From CAYLLN01 sp036496265 (lineage in GTDB: Bacteria; Planctomycetota; Planctomycetia; Pirellulales; Pirellulaceae): DNA of 23,395 bases. The stretch lies in NCBI GenBank assembly GCA_036496265.1, contig DASXLL010000040.1, positions 1-23,395 of the forward strand, given 5' to 3'. Under the pieces are notes generated by a model. That model saw only the letters and a program-made list of their open reading frames with translations. It was not told the origin of the DNA and did not search any database. The first letter of the stretch is position 1, and each line of letters opens with the position of its first letter. A program made the translations under genes and the position numbers. Of this stretch, positions 14,445 through 23,395 are shown piece by piece.

Positions 14445-17400
14445 ATGCCCATTCGCGCCGCCGCCGTTTCGCCGTTCGACCTCATGAGTCGCGTTGTCGC
14501 GATCGTACTGATTCTGGCCTATTCCGCTGCATCCATCGCTTACGGACAGGTCGCAGCCCAAAACAACGGACTCGCGGCAATCGAGCCAGACCCATCCGAC
14601 GCACTTTTTCCCGGCTGTGCAGCGCTAAAGACCGATGCCGAATACGAGCGAATCCTCAAGCGGGCCGACGAATATGTTGCAGACGGCCGAACTGATTTGG
14701 CTGTCGTGCTGTGGCAAAAAGTGCTCGATGAAGCAGGCGATACGCTTGCCGCAGATGGAATTGTCCAGCCGCTGAGCCCCTCGTCCTCGCCGCTGGTGAT
14801 TTATCGCCCGATCCGGCAGCGGGTCGAAAAGCAGCTTCTGCGTTTGCCGGCCAGTGCCTTGGCCGCCTATCGCACATCGGCTGATGCAGACGCCCGAGCC
14901 CTATTGGCCGCAGCGCAGTCGGAGCACGATGAAAAGGCGCTAACCAACATCGTCCGACGCTATTTTTTGAGCAACAGCGGTGGCCACGCGGCTTTGAATC
15001 TAGCCGGTTTGGCGCTGGATCGTCATGACTTTCTCACGGCCATGCAATTGCTGCAGCGTCTGCTAGAGCATCCGGATTTCTCGCTCGCCAAGCCGCCGGT
15101 TTTAGCGCGACTGGCCGTCGCGGCAGCTCATTTGAACGACAAGCCTCTGGCTCAGCAGGCTCAGCAGCAACTAGCTGCTAGCGATGGTTCGGCCGCAAAC
15201 GAGAAGTTGGCGGAGTTGATAGCAACTGAAATGACTGCCGCGCTGGAGAGGAACAAATCGTCGAAACAGCCGGCAGCGTGGCCAATGTTGTTCGGCAATT
15301 CGGCGCGAACGGGTCTGATGCCTTCGGTTCCCCCCTCAATTCTGGAGGGCCCGCTGACCGAATCCTGGATACACGAGTTGGCGATTCCCAGCACTGACAA
15401 TGCTGCATTGCCGCCGCTGCATCGCCGCGGCGACGAGAATAGCACCGCGATGCTCGACGCGGCGACAAAGGCCGCGCGGAGCGATCTTGTGCGCCAATGG
15501 CGTCTCGGTGGTTGGCGGCCGACCGGTCGGTTGCTGTTCGATGGCGGCCGGGTGCTGATGAAGTCGTCCGATCGCCTGGAATGCTTCAATGCCAACGCGG
15601 CGTCAAATCAGCCGCTTTGGCAGTCGGCTTGGCGAAATGTTTACGAGCTTGATCCGCTGTCGCGCCAATTCACGCGGCTGGCCGGCGCTGGGCCTCAGCC
15701 GGTCGTGCAACCGCAGGCTCGGCTGAACTCGCGGCAAGCGATCTGGGCGTTTGGCGATCGCGTCCATCAATCAATGGCAGTCGCGGAACGGGTGGTTTAT
15801 TCGCTGGAAGGCCGGCGGGCAACGGCCGCTCAGCAGCAGCCCGAGCAGCGGCGTCTATTCGCTGATTCGGCATCCCGTCGTACGAGAACAAATTGGCTGA
15901 CGGCTTATGAGGCCAGCGGCGGCAAGGCCATTTGGACGCGCCCGGCCGCGGAAGACGAGAAGGCAGCGGAAGCCGAGGTTGGTTTTCTGGCGGCACCCAT
16001 TGAATGCAGCCGCATGCTCCTGGCGCCAGTGACCGAAGGGGGAGCTGTTTGGCTACTGGCGCTCGACAAATTGACCGGCCAGACGATCCGCAAGACGTTT
16101 TTGTGCGACGAGCCCCAAGGCGGCGTTTCGCCTTGGGCCGAGATCGTGATGGCCGCCGAAGGCAGTGAGCTGTACCTATCTTGCGGCTGCGGTGTGGTGT
16201 TTGCCGTCAGCGCGATCGACGGCAACGTTCGCTGGGCCGTGCGTTATGGCCGTGCGTTGCTAAAGCGGGATGCCAGTCGCGACGCCGCCGCTGGCCCGAG
16301 TGACTCAAATTCGGCAGCCGCCGCGCAAGGCTGGGACGACGATGTCGTGATCGTCCACAACACGACCTTGCTAATAATGGCCAGCGATAGCGACCGGTTG
16401 CTCGCCCTCGATCGACGCACGGGCCGCCGCCTGTGGGAATCGCCGCGTGTTTCGCCACTAGGTGCCGCAGCGAGCTACTGTCTTGGCGCGACAGAAGACG
16501 CTTTATTCGTCGCCGGCAAAAACGTTGTCCGCAAATACGATATCGCCACCGGCAGACTTGTCGCCGAACAGCCCGTAAGCGATTCGTTCGCCCGCGGCTG
16601 CCTCACGAGCACGGCCGTCTTGATTCCAGCCGACGACGAAATCTTGGAATTCGACCTGAATCTCGCCGCTACGCGCCAGAGCAAGCTCGCGCTCACCAGC
16701 CCGGAACCGGTGGGAAACCTGTTTTCGGATGGCGAACGCTTGTGGGTCGTCGGCGCCGCGCGAATCTATACGTTGGCAACGGTTCGCAATCGATTGGACC
16801 AGCTCGAACAACGCATCGCAGCCAGCGACATCGAAGCACGATTTGAGCGGGCACAACTCTATCGGATTCAGAACGAATTCAAAAAGGTCAGTGGCGAGCT
16901 CACGGCGGCTTTCGCCGCGCTGGCGGAGCGAAAATCGCCGCGCGAAGCCGCGCAGCGAGTTTTTCTGGAGCTGGCCGAGCTGCGATTGGCTCAAGATCAG
17001 CCGCTCATTACTCTCAAAATCATCGCGGGCCTTCCATTGGCATCATCAACAATCGCATTGGATGCCGAGACGCAGCAGCTCAAGCGCGATCTGGTGGCTA
17101 GCGCGTTAGCGAGCATCCGGCAGCATCCGCCGGCGGGCTCCGCCGTATCCCTTTCGGATAACTCAGCGCTGTTTGACGAGGATTATTTGATGACCGCCGC
17201 GGCAGCCGCGATGGACCGAGCTGCGACGAACGCCGATGCAGCGCTGCTCTCACAGTCCGTCGAAAGCGGGACGACAGCAGCCCGGCTGATGTCCATTGGC
17301 GCTCTGACGCGAATTGCACCGGAAAAAGCAGCGCGCCCGCTCGCAGATTTGCTCCGCGATAGGGACGATCGCGTGCGTCTGGCCTCGGCCCGGGCACTCG

Positions 17401-18356
17401 CAAGCTCGGGGGAACGCCGGGGCGTGCTGCAAACGCTCGTCGAGCTGTTGCAATCGCCCCATTTGACGGTTCGTTCGCGAGCACATCACACGCTGCAGGC
17501 GCTGACGGGCCAATCCCTGCCGTTTCCGGCGGACGGGGCCGCTGACGATCGCGACGCTTCGGCGCGGGCTTGGCGCGAATGGGTCCAGACGCACAGTGCG
17601 ACTGCTAATTTGAAACTGCCGCTAGAGCAGCGGGCAACGCCGCTCGGCCGCCTGCTCGTTGCTTCGTCAAACTTGCTCATTGAGCTCGGCGCCCAGCACA
17701 AGGAGCGGTGGCGATTTTCGCTTCCGGGCGCGGCCTGGGGCTGCGAGGGATTGCCGAACGGGCATCGCCTGGTAGCCATTAATTCGCATTCGATGGTGAT
17801 TGAATACGACGAAGCGGGAAAGGAAGTCTGGCGCAAGGATCGCTTGCCGGCGCCGCCGACGACCGTGCAGCGATTGAACAGCGGCGCGACATTGGTTGCC
17901 TGCGGCAATGCTCATCAAATTGTGGAAATCGCCCGCGACGGCGCAACAACAACGGTCAATGTCCCCGGCTGTCCAATTTCGGCCCAGCGGCTCGACAGCG
18001 GCAACACGCTGGTCGCTTTGCAGGACTTGCAACGTGTCGTTGAAGTCAATTCCATCGGTCGCACAGTCTGGGAAATCGAAACCACCAGCGAGCCGGCCCA
18101 CGCCTGCCGATTGGAAAACGGCAATACGCTGGTCACGCTGGCTCAGGCGCGAAAGGTCGTCGAGTACGATGTGACAGGAAAGAACATCCTCTGGATGTCG
18201 GCTATCCCGCTAATCAACCCTGCTGCCGCCCAGCGTTTGAGCAACGGTAACACGCTGGTCGCCGATCATACGGGCGTCATCGAAATCGATGCTTCCGGAA
18301 ACCAGGCCGTTTGGCGTCATCGGCAGCCGCAAGCCATCGGTTTTTCAAGTTTTTAA
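14445..18356 (+). CDS. Exported multidomain protein: TPR-like, PQQ-type propeller, HEAT-like, and second propeller-like repeats
   Basis: The 1303-residue product begins with a signal peptide (VVAIVLILAYSAASIAYG, about 17-34). A second start, the ATG at 14484 (MSRVVAIV), is equally plausible. Residues about 55-270 look helical and TPR-like (AEYERILKRADEYVADGRTD). From about 275 to 770 there is a PQQ/BamB-like propeller with strands such as GGKAIWTRP, IDGNVRWAVRYG, DRRTGRRLWESP and YDIATGRLVAEQP. A helical TPR-like stretch follows (about 780-900), then HEAT-like repeats (about 945-1015; ARPLADLLRDRDDRVRLASA). Residues about 1095-1303 hold five repeats of about 40 residues, each with a motif like RLxNGNTLV, resembling an arylsulfotransferase-type or NHL-like propeller. 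No catalytic motif was recognised. It lies in mid-operon, 9 bases after the BatA gene and 12 before the next VWA gene, so a scaffold or client-binding role is inferred. Confidence 0.85.
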   Translation: MPIRAAAVSPFDLMSRVVAIVLILAYSAASIAYGQVAAQNNGLAAIEPDPSDALFPGCAALKTDAEYERILKRADEYVADGRTDLAVVLWQKVLDEAGDTLAADGIVQPLSPSSSPLVIYRPIRQRVEKQLLRLPASALAAYRTSADADARALLAAAQSEHDEKALTNIVRRYFLSNSGGHAALNLAGLALDRHDFLTAMQLLQRLLEHPDFSLAKPPVLARLAVAAAHLNDKPLAQQAQQQLAASDGSAANEKLAELIATEMTAALERNKSSKQPAAWPMLFGNSARTGLMPSVPPSILEGPLTESWIHELAIPSTDNAALPPLHRRGDENSTAMLDAATKAARSDLVRQWRLGGWRPTGRLLFDGGRVLMKSSDRLECFNANAASNQPLWQSAWRNVYELDPLSRQFTRLAGAGPQPVVQPQARLNSRQAIWAFGDRVHQSMAVAERVVYSLEGRRATAAQQQPEQRRLFADSASRRTRTNWLTAYEASGGKAIWTRPAAEDEKAAEAEVGFLAAPIECSRMLLAPVTEGGAVWLLALDKLTGQTIRKTFLCDEPQGGVSPWAEIVMAAEGSELYLSCGCGVVFAVSAIDGNVRWAVRYGRALLKRDASRDAAAGPSDSNSAAAAQGWDDDVVIVHNTTLLIMASDSDRLLALDRRTGRRLWESPRVSPLGAAASYCLGATEDALFVAGKNVVRKYDIATGRLVAEQPVSDSFARGCLTSTAVLIPADDEILEFDLNLAATRQSKLALTSPEPVGNLFSDGERLWVVGAARIYTLATVRNRLDQLEQRIAASDIEARFERAQLYRIQNEFKKVSGELTAAFAALAERKSPREAAQRVFLELAELRLAQDQPLITLKIIAGLPLASSTIALDAETQQLKRDLVASALASIRQHPPAGSAVSLSDNSALFDEDYLMTAAAAAMDRAATNADAALLSQSVESGTTAARLMSIGALTRIAPEKAARPLADLLRDRDDRVRLASARALASSGERRGVLQTLVELLQSPHLTVRSRAHHTLQALTGQSLPFPADGAADDRDASARAWREWVQTHSATANLKLPLEQRATPLGRLLVASSNLLIELGAQHKERWRFSLPGAAWGCEGLPNGHRLVAINSHSMVIEYDEAGKEVWRKDRLPAPPTTVQRLNSGATLVACGNAHQIVEIARDGATTTVNVPGCPISAQRLDSGNTLVALQDLQRVVEVNSIGRTVWEIETTSEPAHACRLENGNTLVTLAQARKVVEYDVTGKNILWMSAIPLINPAAAQRLSNGNTLVADHTGVIEIDASGNQAVWRHRQPQAIGFSSF

Positions 18357-18368
18357 GCATGTTGTGCA

Positions 18369-20798
18369 ATGTCGTGGTTCCAAGTCAGCGATGAATCTGG
18401 CCCAATGAGCGTTCGCTCCGAGTTCGCCTTTTCCAACCTGCCGGCGACCTGGGGCGTGTTTGTCTTCGTAGCGGTGGTGGCGGCGGTTCTGTATGCGGTC
18501 GTGGCCGTTTATCGCCGCGAGATGTCTAGCTGCCCGTCGTGGGTGAAAAACCTGCTCGCGACGCTGCGGTGCTGCACGATGCTGCTCCTGGCCACCATTT
18601 TCCTGAACCCTTCGATAATCGACGTCGCAAGCCGCACGATCGAACCGACGATCGTCGTCGCCCGCGACCAATCGGCTTCCATGAGCACGGCTGACAATTA
18701 CCACGACCCAGACGCCGCTCGCACGACGGCAGCAGCACTGGGAATCGATGTTGCCGCGCTGCGAGACCAGCTGCCGACGCGGATCGAGCTTGTGAATCGA
18801 TTGCTCGCGAAGAGTGGATCAAAGCTGGTCGCGGCATTGGAAAAGAAAGGGAGCGTGGAGATTTACGATTTTTCGGACCAACCACATTGGGTGACGTTGG
18901 ACATCTCGGCCGATGCGCCAATTCCCTCGCTCGCGGCCACATCGCACAGCACAAATCTGGCCTCCGCCGTCGAAGCCGGACTGAAAACGCAGCGACCGGC
19001 GGCCATCATTCTCTTCACGGACGGCCAGCATACAACTCCAGACAATTGTCTAGAGAGCGCTCGGCATGCCAAGTCCAGGCGAATACCGCTGTTGCTCGTC
19101 GGCGTCGGTGATCCCAGCCGGCCCAAGACGGAGCGGGTCCGCAGAGTTATGGCGCCCACGCAGGCCTGGCCCGGAGAGCCGTTCGAAATCGAGGCAATTC
19201 TTAGTTTTCAAGGCGTCGATTCCGGCAGTCGGCGAGTGGAGCTATTCGAAGAACAGCTGAACGACAGTGGCCAATCGAGCGGCGCCAAGCTCGTGGCGGC
19301 TACCGAAGTTTCTACGCCGGAGACAGGCGACGGCCAGGCTACCGCGCGATTTGCGCGCACGGTCGAAGCAGCCGGGCGTTACGTCTATCGAGCCAGAATC
19401 CAAAATTCAGAACGGCGTCAGGCCGCTGAGGATGCAGCGACCTCGGACGTTGTAAATGTGCTCAGCCGTCAGTCCCTGCGGGTTTTGCTGATCGCCGGCT
19501 CGCCCACGTGGGACTACCGCCTGGTGCAAACCTTGCTCAGCCGGGACAAGACGATCAGCCTCTCGTGCTGGTTGCAGTCGCTCGATCCAGGCCGCAAGCA
19601 AGATGGCAATCGACCGATCGATGCCTTCCCAAAAACCAAGGCTGAGCTCTTTGAATATGACGTCGTCCTCTTGTTCGACCCGAATCCACAGGGCTGGGAC
19701 GAGAATTGGACGGAGCTGTTGAGCCAGTTTGTGAGCGAGCATGCTGGCGGAGTTTTGTTTATGGCCGGCCCGCAATTCACGACGGAGTTGCTGGCGAGCG
19801 CATCCGCAGCCAAGCTGTCGGCTCTGCTGCCTGTGAAAATCGGCGATTTGGCCAACCTTGAAATCGAATCGCTCACGGCCGCCAATCAAACCGCCTGGCC
19901 GCTGCGGCTCTTCCCGGCCAACGCGGATCATCCGGCTCTGAAGTTTTCGCCCGATCGCAATGAAAACCAGCGCCGCTGGCAATCGCTGCCCGGCGTTTTG
20001 TGGAGCCTTCCGGCAGTGGATGCCACGCCCGCCGCACAAATCCTGGTCGAGCATACCAATCCCGCCCTGGCGATAGCCGGCAAACCTCGGCCGCTCATCA
20101 TTGCTGGCCGCTATGGTGCTGGAAATACTCTCTACCTCGGATTCAGCGGCACGTGGCGGTGGCGGAGTGCCGGCGAGCAGGCGGAGTTTTTCGACAAGTT
20201 TTGGATTCAAGCCGTGCGGTTTCTCGTGGAAGGCCGGTCGCTGGCCGGACGCCGCCGCGGCTATGTGCAAACGGATCGCGAACGCTATGAGGTCGGCCAG
20301 CGAGTCAATATCTCCGCCCGCGTGCTCGATGCGTCGTTTCAATCGCTGGAACTTCCCAAAATCGAAGCCACGGTCGAGCAACCGCTTAAGCCGCCGGAAA
20401 CGGTGTCGCTGATGCCGGTGGGCGATCACAGCGGCCGCTATGAAGCGGCCATCACGGCACAAACGACCGGCATCACCACCGTTCGCCTACTCATTCCCGA
20501 AGCCGGCACGAAAAGCGACGAGCTGACGACCAATTTTCTGGTCGAATTGCCCAGCCTTGAGGCGAGTCAAACCTGGCTGAACCGGCCGCTCCTAACGCGA
20601 CTCGCGTCGGAGTCCGGCGGCAGGTACTTTGAAGTAAATGAGATCGATCAGCTTGCCGCCGCTGTTCCCAATCGCGTCGAGAAGGTCGAGGAGCGCAGCC
20701 CGCCCCGGCCCATCTGGGACACGCCGGCCATGCTCGTCGCGCTCGTCGGCCTCTTATCAACGGAATGGCTGCTGAGAAAGCGGTTTTCGCTCCTGTAG
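18369..20798 (+). CDS. VWA and GATase-like membrane protein
   Basis: The 809-residue product has two N-terminal helices (about 27-48 and 62-80), a VWA domain starting at IVVARDQSASMS (D100, S102, S104) with IILFTDGQHTT further on, and an Ig/CARDB-like region (about 255-360). A glutamine-amidotransferase-like region lies at about 370-650 (LRVLLIAGSPTWDYRLVQTL, DVVLLFDPNPQGW, GGVLFMAGPQF). It ends in a C-terminal helix (about 785-803) next to a short basic tail. The layout mirrors the BatA-type protein two genes upstream, suggesting a paralogous pair that could form a heteromer. M13 (MSVRSEF) is an alternative start. The large central part should lie outside the cytoplasm. Confidence 0.88.
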   Translation: MSWFQVSDESGPMSVRSEFAFSNLPATWGVFVFVAVVAAVLYAVVAVYRREMSSCPSWVKNLLATLRCCTMLLLATIFLNPSIIDVASRTIEPTIVVARDQSASMSTADNYHDPDAARTTAAALGIDVAALRDQLPTRIELVNRLLAKSGSKLVAALEKKGSVEIYDFSDQPHWVTLDISADAPIPSLAATSHSTNLASAVEAGLKTQRPAAIILFTDGQHTTPDNCLESARHAKSRRIPLLLVGVGDPSRPKTERVRRVMAPTQAWPGEPFEIEAILSFQGVDSGSRRVELFEEQLNDSGQSSGAKLVAATEVSTPETGDGQATARFARTVEAAGRYVYRARIQNSERRQAAEDAATSDVVNVLSRQSLRVLLIAGSPTWDYRLVQTLLSRDKTISLSCWLQSLDPGRKQDGNRPIDAFPKTKAELFEYDVVLLFDPNPQGWDENWTELLSQFVSEHAGGVLFMAGPQFTTELLASASAAKLSALLPVKIGDLANLEIESLTAANQTAWPLRLFPANADHPALKFSPDRNENQRRWQSLPGVLWSLPAVDATPAAQILVEHTNPALAIAGKPRPLIIAGRYGAGNTLYLGFSGTWRWRSAGEQAEFFDKFWIQAVRFLVEGRSLAGRRRGYVQTDRERYEVGQRVNISARVLDASFQSLELPKIEATVEQPLKPPETVSLMPVGDHSGRYEAAITAQTTGITTVRLLIPEAGTKSDELTTNFLVELPSLEASQTWLNRPLLTRLASESGGRYFEVNEIDQLAAAVPNRVEKVEERSPPRPIWDTPAMLVALVGLLSTEWLLRKRFSLL

Positions 20799-20821
20799 GC
20801 GTTTGAGCCCTTTGCCCGATC

Positions 20822-23029
20822 ATGATCGTCCATCGCGCCGCCTTATCGACGCAGGAAACGCCGATCGACCGTGTGCTGGCACGGCTGACGGGCCTCCGGC
20901 GCGGAATTGCAGTGCGGACCCTCGTCGCTGGATTGGCGAAAACACTCTGGCTAGTGCTCGCCTTGGCCGCGGTGGACCTGGCACTCGATTGGCTGCTGCA
21001 TCTGGAGGTCGCTCAACGAGCTGGAATGCTCGCGATCGCGCTGACCTCGGTCGTCTGGTGCGTCTATCGCTTCTTGTGGACGCCGCTCGCTGCCCATGTC
21101 AGCGACGACGCCTTGGCACTTGCGATTGAAGCGGCTCATCCACGGCTTGGCCAGGCGCTGATCACCGCTTTGCAACTCTCTCGTCGCGAAGAGCCAATGA
21201 AAGGCGCTTCCAATGGTTTAAGACAGTTGGCGATTTCCTCGGGTTCAAAGCTCGCCGATGAAGTCAGCTTTGACAGCATCCTTGATTCACAGCGATCCGC
21301 CCGAAACGCGGGCTTTCTCGCCCTCGCGGCAATGTGCATCGTTGGTTGCGTGGCCGCATTTCCGTTCTCGCCGATTTTGAGAATCTGGCTCAGTCGCAAC
21401 CTGTTACTGAGCCCGGCCACCTGGCCCCAACAGACTTATTTGACGATCGGGCGCTTAACGGATAGCGGAACAGTCGTGTTTCCGCGCGGCGTCGTTTGGA
21501 CGCAGGCCGTTGAGGTGAGCGAAGACAGCGCCGTTGTACCCGACGCGGTCTATCTGGACATTCGCGAGGCAGCACGTGGCCAGCGGCGAACCTCGGTCGT
21601 GATGGAACGATATAGCGACCGGCGATTTGAATCGGTATTCCGCGATTGTTTGCAGCCGTTTGAATTTCGCGCCCGTGGCGGCGACGCCGTTACCGATTGG
21701 GTGCGAGTTCAGTTGGTCGATCCGCCGGAGTTAAGCGAGTTAACAATCACGGTGGCGCCGCCGCCCTACAGCGGCCAACCTCCGGAAGCCTTGGTTCCAG
21801 GGCAAAATGCTTATCAAGTGCTCCGAGGCAGCAGTCTTCAAATCGCCGCGCTGGCGAACAAACCATTGCAGACGGCCGAATTGATTCTCGATGAGAGGCG
21901 ATGGCCGCTCCACATCAACAACAGGGACCGGCGATCTCGGTTAGCCAGTCAAATTCCGGCCACCGAGCTCGCCGAGGGAGTTTATTCGATCGAACTGGTG
22001 GATGCGCTTGGCCTTTCAGCTCGCGCGACGAATTTCAACTTGCGCTGGTTGGCCGATCGCGAACCGCGAGTGACGGCGCGCCTGAGCGGAATCGGCAACC
22101 TTGTCTTGCCCCAGGCCAAGCTTCCCGTTCATTGCCAGGCAAGCGACGACTATGGCCTGACTTCACTCGTGGCTTCGTTGACGGCTGGCTCCTCTGACGT
22201 CGAGCCGGAAAAACGTGTGCTGCCATTCATTCGGCCAGGCGAGCTCGGCGAAATTGGCAAGCCAACGGACCATCGAGACGTAACGGTCAGCGAGTCGATC
22301 GATCTTGAGCCCTTCAAGCTGCCTGTCGGAGCCAATCTGCGGCTGCAGGTCGAAGCCTCGGACAACAACGACATCACCGGGCCAAGTGTTGGCCACTCGG
22401 CTGAGTTCTTCTTGCGTGTTGTCGATGAAGCCGAATTTCGCAGCGACCTTTTGCGTCGCGAAAAAGCCGAGCGGCATGAGTTGGAGCGACTCTGGAAGGC
22501 GCAAGACGATTTGGTAACGGAGAGCCGGGCGCTGGCGGCGGCAACAACGGTTTCCGACTTGCCCAACAGTAGTCAGCTTGAGCAACTACAGTCGATCTAT
22601 CGCGGCCAAAAGCAAATCGGGAACAAGTTAGCAGGTCTGGCCGATCGAATTGCAGCACTGGCAGCTGAAATCGAGAATAATCGCCTACCCGATCCCGGCG
22701 GCGCCCTGCAAAACCGTCTCACGAAGAAAATCGCGAGCCCGCTGCGAACACTCTCCTCACAGGACGTCCCGCCGTTGGTCCAGCTACTGGATCGCCTGCG
22801 ACAATCGCTTCCAAGCGGCGGCCAGCTGGATTTGACACAGGTCACCGCTGGCCAGGTGGCAATTGCGGACAGTATAAAGCGGGTTCTAGAACAGATGTTG
22901 TCCAGCGAAGGCTACCAAGAAGCGATTGATCTCCTGTACGAGATTCACAAGGCTCAAAGCGGCGTTTACGAGCAAACGAATAAGGCCCGCGAAGAGCAGG
23001 TCAAGCGAATTCTGGAAGGACGCGAATAA
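20822..23029 (+). CDS. DUF4175-like membrane protein with C-terminal coiled coil
   Basis: The 735-residue product has a pair of N-terminal helices (about 37-60 and 66-87), a conserved-looking cytoplasmic stretch (AAHVSDDALALAIEAAHPRL, 90-109) and a third helix at about 161-181. A long extracytoplasmic region of beta-rich segments follows, with VAPPPYSGQPPE near 315 and ASDDYGLTSL near 440, motifs typical of DUF4175-type proteins. A charged coiled-coil region (about 535-620; DLLRREKAERHELERLWKAQ) precedes a helical C-terminus. No enzymatic motif is seen. Proteins of this kind commonly end MoxR-VWA operons in planctomycetes. It probably forms the membrane part of the complex. The 23-base gap upstream is the second largest in the operon. 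Its stop overlaps the next start (TAATG). Confidence 0.83.
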   Translation: MIVHRAALSTQETPIDRVLARLTGLRRGIAVRTLVAGLAKTLWLVLALAAVDLALDWLLHLEVAQRAGMLAIALTSVVWCVYRFLWTPLAAHVSDDALALAIEAAHPRLGQALITALQLSRREEPMKGASNGLRQLAISSGSKLADEVSFDSILDSQRSARNAGFLALAAMCIVGCVAAFPFSPILRIWLSRNLLLSPATWPQQTYLTIGRLTDSGTVVFPRGVVWTQAVEVSEDSAVVPDAVYLDIREAARGQRRTSVVMERYSDRRFESVFRDCLQPFEFRARGGDAVTDWVRVQLVDPPELSELTITVAPPPYSGQPPEALVPGQNAYQVLRGSSLQIAALANKPLQTAELILDERRWPLHINNRDRRSRLASQIPATELAEGVYSIELVDALGLSARATNFNLRWLADREPRVTARLSGIGNLVLPQAKLPVHCQASDDYGLTSLVASLTAGSSDVEPEKRVLPFIRPGELGEIGKPTDHRDVTVSESIDLEPFKLPVGANLRLQVEASDNNDITGPSVGHSAEFFLRVVDEAEFRSDLLRREKAERHELERLWKAQDDLVTESRALAAATTVSDLPNSSQLEQLQSIYRGQKQIGNKLAGLADRIAALAAEIENNRLPDPGGALQNRLTKKIASPLRTLSSQDVPPLVQLLDRLRQSLPSGGQLDLTQVTAGQVAIADSIKRVLEQMLSSEGYQEAIDLLYEIHKAQSGVYEQTNKAREEQVKRILEGRE

Positions 23030-23395
23030 TGGCCAACGTTCAAGTCAACGGAATAAAACTGAATGTCGTCGAACGCGGCACCGGCGTGCCGCTCTTGCTC
23101 GCGCACGGCTTTCCACTCGATCACTCGATGTGGTCCGGGCAACTCGATGGCCTTTCGGATCGATGCCGGGTGATTGCTCCCGACCTCCGCGGCTTTGGCG
23201 CCAGCGATGTCGTTCCCGGCGTCGCGACAATGCAGCAAATGGCGGATGACTTAGCCGGCGTGCTGGACGCCCTCGCGATTCGGGAGCCGGTGATTTTCTG
23301 CGGCCTCTCGATGGGCGGTTACGTCGCCTGGCAATTTGCGCTGCGTCATCGGACTCGGCTGGCAAAATTGATTCTTTGCGACACGCGGGCCATCG
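23029..23395 (+). CDS. Alpha/beta hydrolase (partial, 3' end beyond the right edge)
   Basis: The ATG at 23029 overlaps the preceding TAA stop by one base, which suggests translational coupling. The visible 122 residues open with NVQVNGIKLNVVERG, typical of small alpha/beta hydrolases. They include the oxyanion-side HGFPLDHSMW, the APDLRGFGASD turn and the nucleophile elbow FCGLSMGGYVAW with its Ser. The catalytic acid and histidine lie beyond the window, so substrate and exact class are unknown. Fold-mates include esterases, haloperoxidase-like enzymes and 3-oxoadipate enol-lactonase. Its link to the MoxR system is by position only. Confidence 0.88.
   Translation, partial: MANVQVNGIKLNVVERGTGVPLLLAHGFPLDHSMWSGQLDGLSDRCRVIAPDLRGFGASDVVPGVATMQQMADDLAGVLDALAIREPVIFCGLSMGGYVAWQFALRHRTRLAKLILCDTRAI

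Noticed and set aside
19407..20462. A 351-codon minus-strand open frame
   Set aside because: It is antisense to the 809-residue VWA protein gene, has an Arg/His/Gln-rich composition and no domain features.
10167..23395. Possible phage-defence island
   Set aside because: A MoxR ATPase with VWA proteins can occur in defence loci, but this set with BatA-type and DUF4175-like membrane proteins is a common housekeeping-style planctomycete operon, with no nuclease, toxin or mobile gene nearby.

Overview
The window looks like a piece of a planctomycete chromosome (Planctomycetota, probably Pirellulales-like). This is an inference from gene content and style, not from a marker gene. The clues are a membrane-anchored leucine-rich-repeat protein of a type common in that phylum, a secreted SUMF1/FGE-fold protein, a long MoxR-DUF58-BatA-VWA-DUF4175 operon, almost no recognisable Shine-Dalgarno sequences, high GC, and short gaps filled with low-complexity repeat phrases. 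No tRNA, rRNA, CRISPR array, transposase or prophage gene was seen. No gene-free stretch exceeds about 250 bases.

Left part (1-3836): a truncated LRR membrane protein gene runs off the left edge on the minus strand, with a compact palindrome upstream of its start. A secreted SUMF1-domain protein gene follows on the minus strand, with hairpins after its stop. On the plus strand come a stand-alone FliN/SpoA-domain gene and a zinc-ribbon plus bacterial-PH membrane protein gene.

Middle part (3837-9970): acpS (minus), a repeat-filled gap, then a small orphan histidine kinase and birA (biotin-protein ligase) in tandem on the plus strand. birA ends tail to tail with a large sensor kinase gene on the minus strand, and their stop codons overlap. 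That kinase has a CxxCH haem-c motif in its extracytoplasmic sensor region. Upstream of it, also on the minus strand, are an RsmC-like methyltransferase and a small exported VWA protein. The methyltransferase start region lies inside a perfect 20-bp inverted repeat.

Right part (9971-23395): a divergent intergenic region separates the exported VWA gene from a seven-gene plus-strand operon with gaps of -1 to 33 bases. The order is MoxR AAA+ ATPase, DUF58 protein, BatA/VWA membrane protein, a 1303-residue exported protein (TPR-like region, PQQ-type propeller, HEAT-like region, second propeller-like repeat array), another VWA/GATase-like membrane protein, a DUF4175-like membrane protein with a coiled coil, and an alpha/beta hydrolase cut by the right edge. 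MoxR ATPases are known partners of VWA proteins, so the operon probably encodes a membrane-associated chaperone or assembly machine. The large propeller protein, apparently its exported component, is the least expected part.

A recurring feature is short intergenic repeat arrays with a 7-base period (AATGACS, TCAGAAG, GGTGAGT). In several places these supply or abut start and stop codons.
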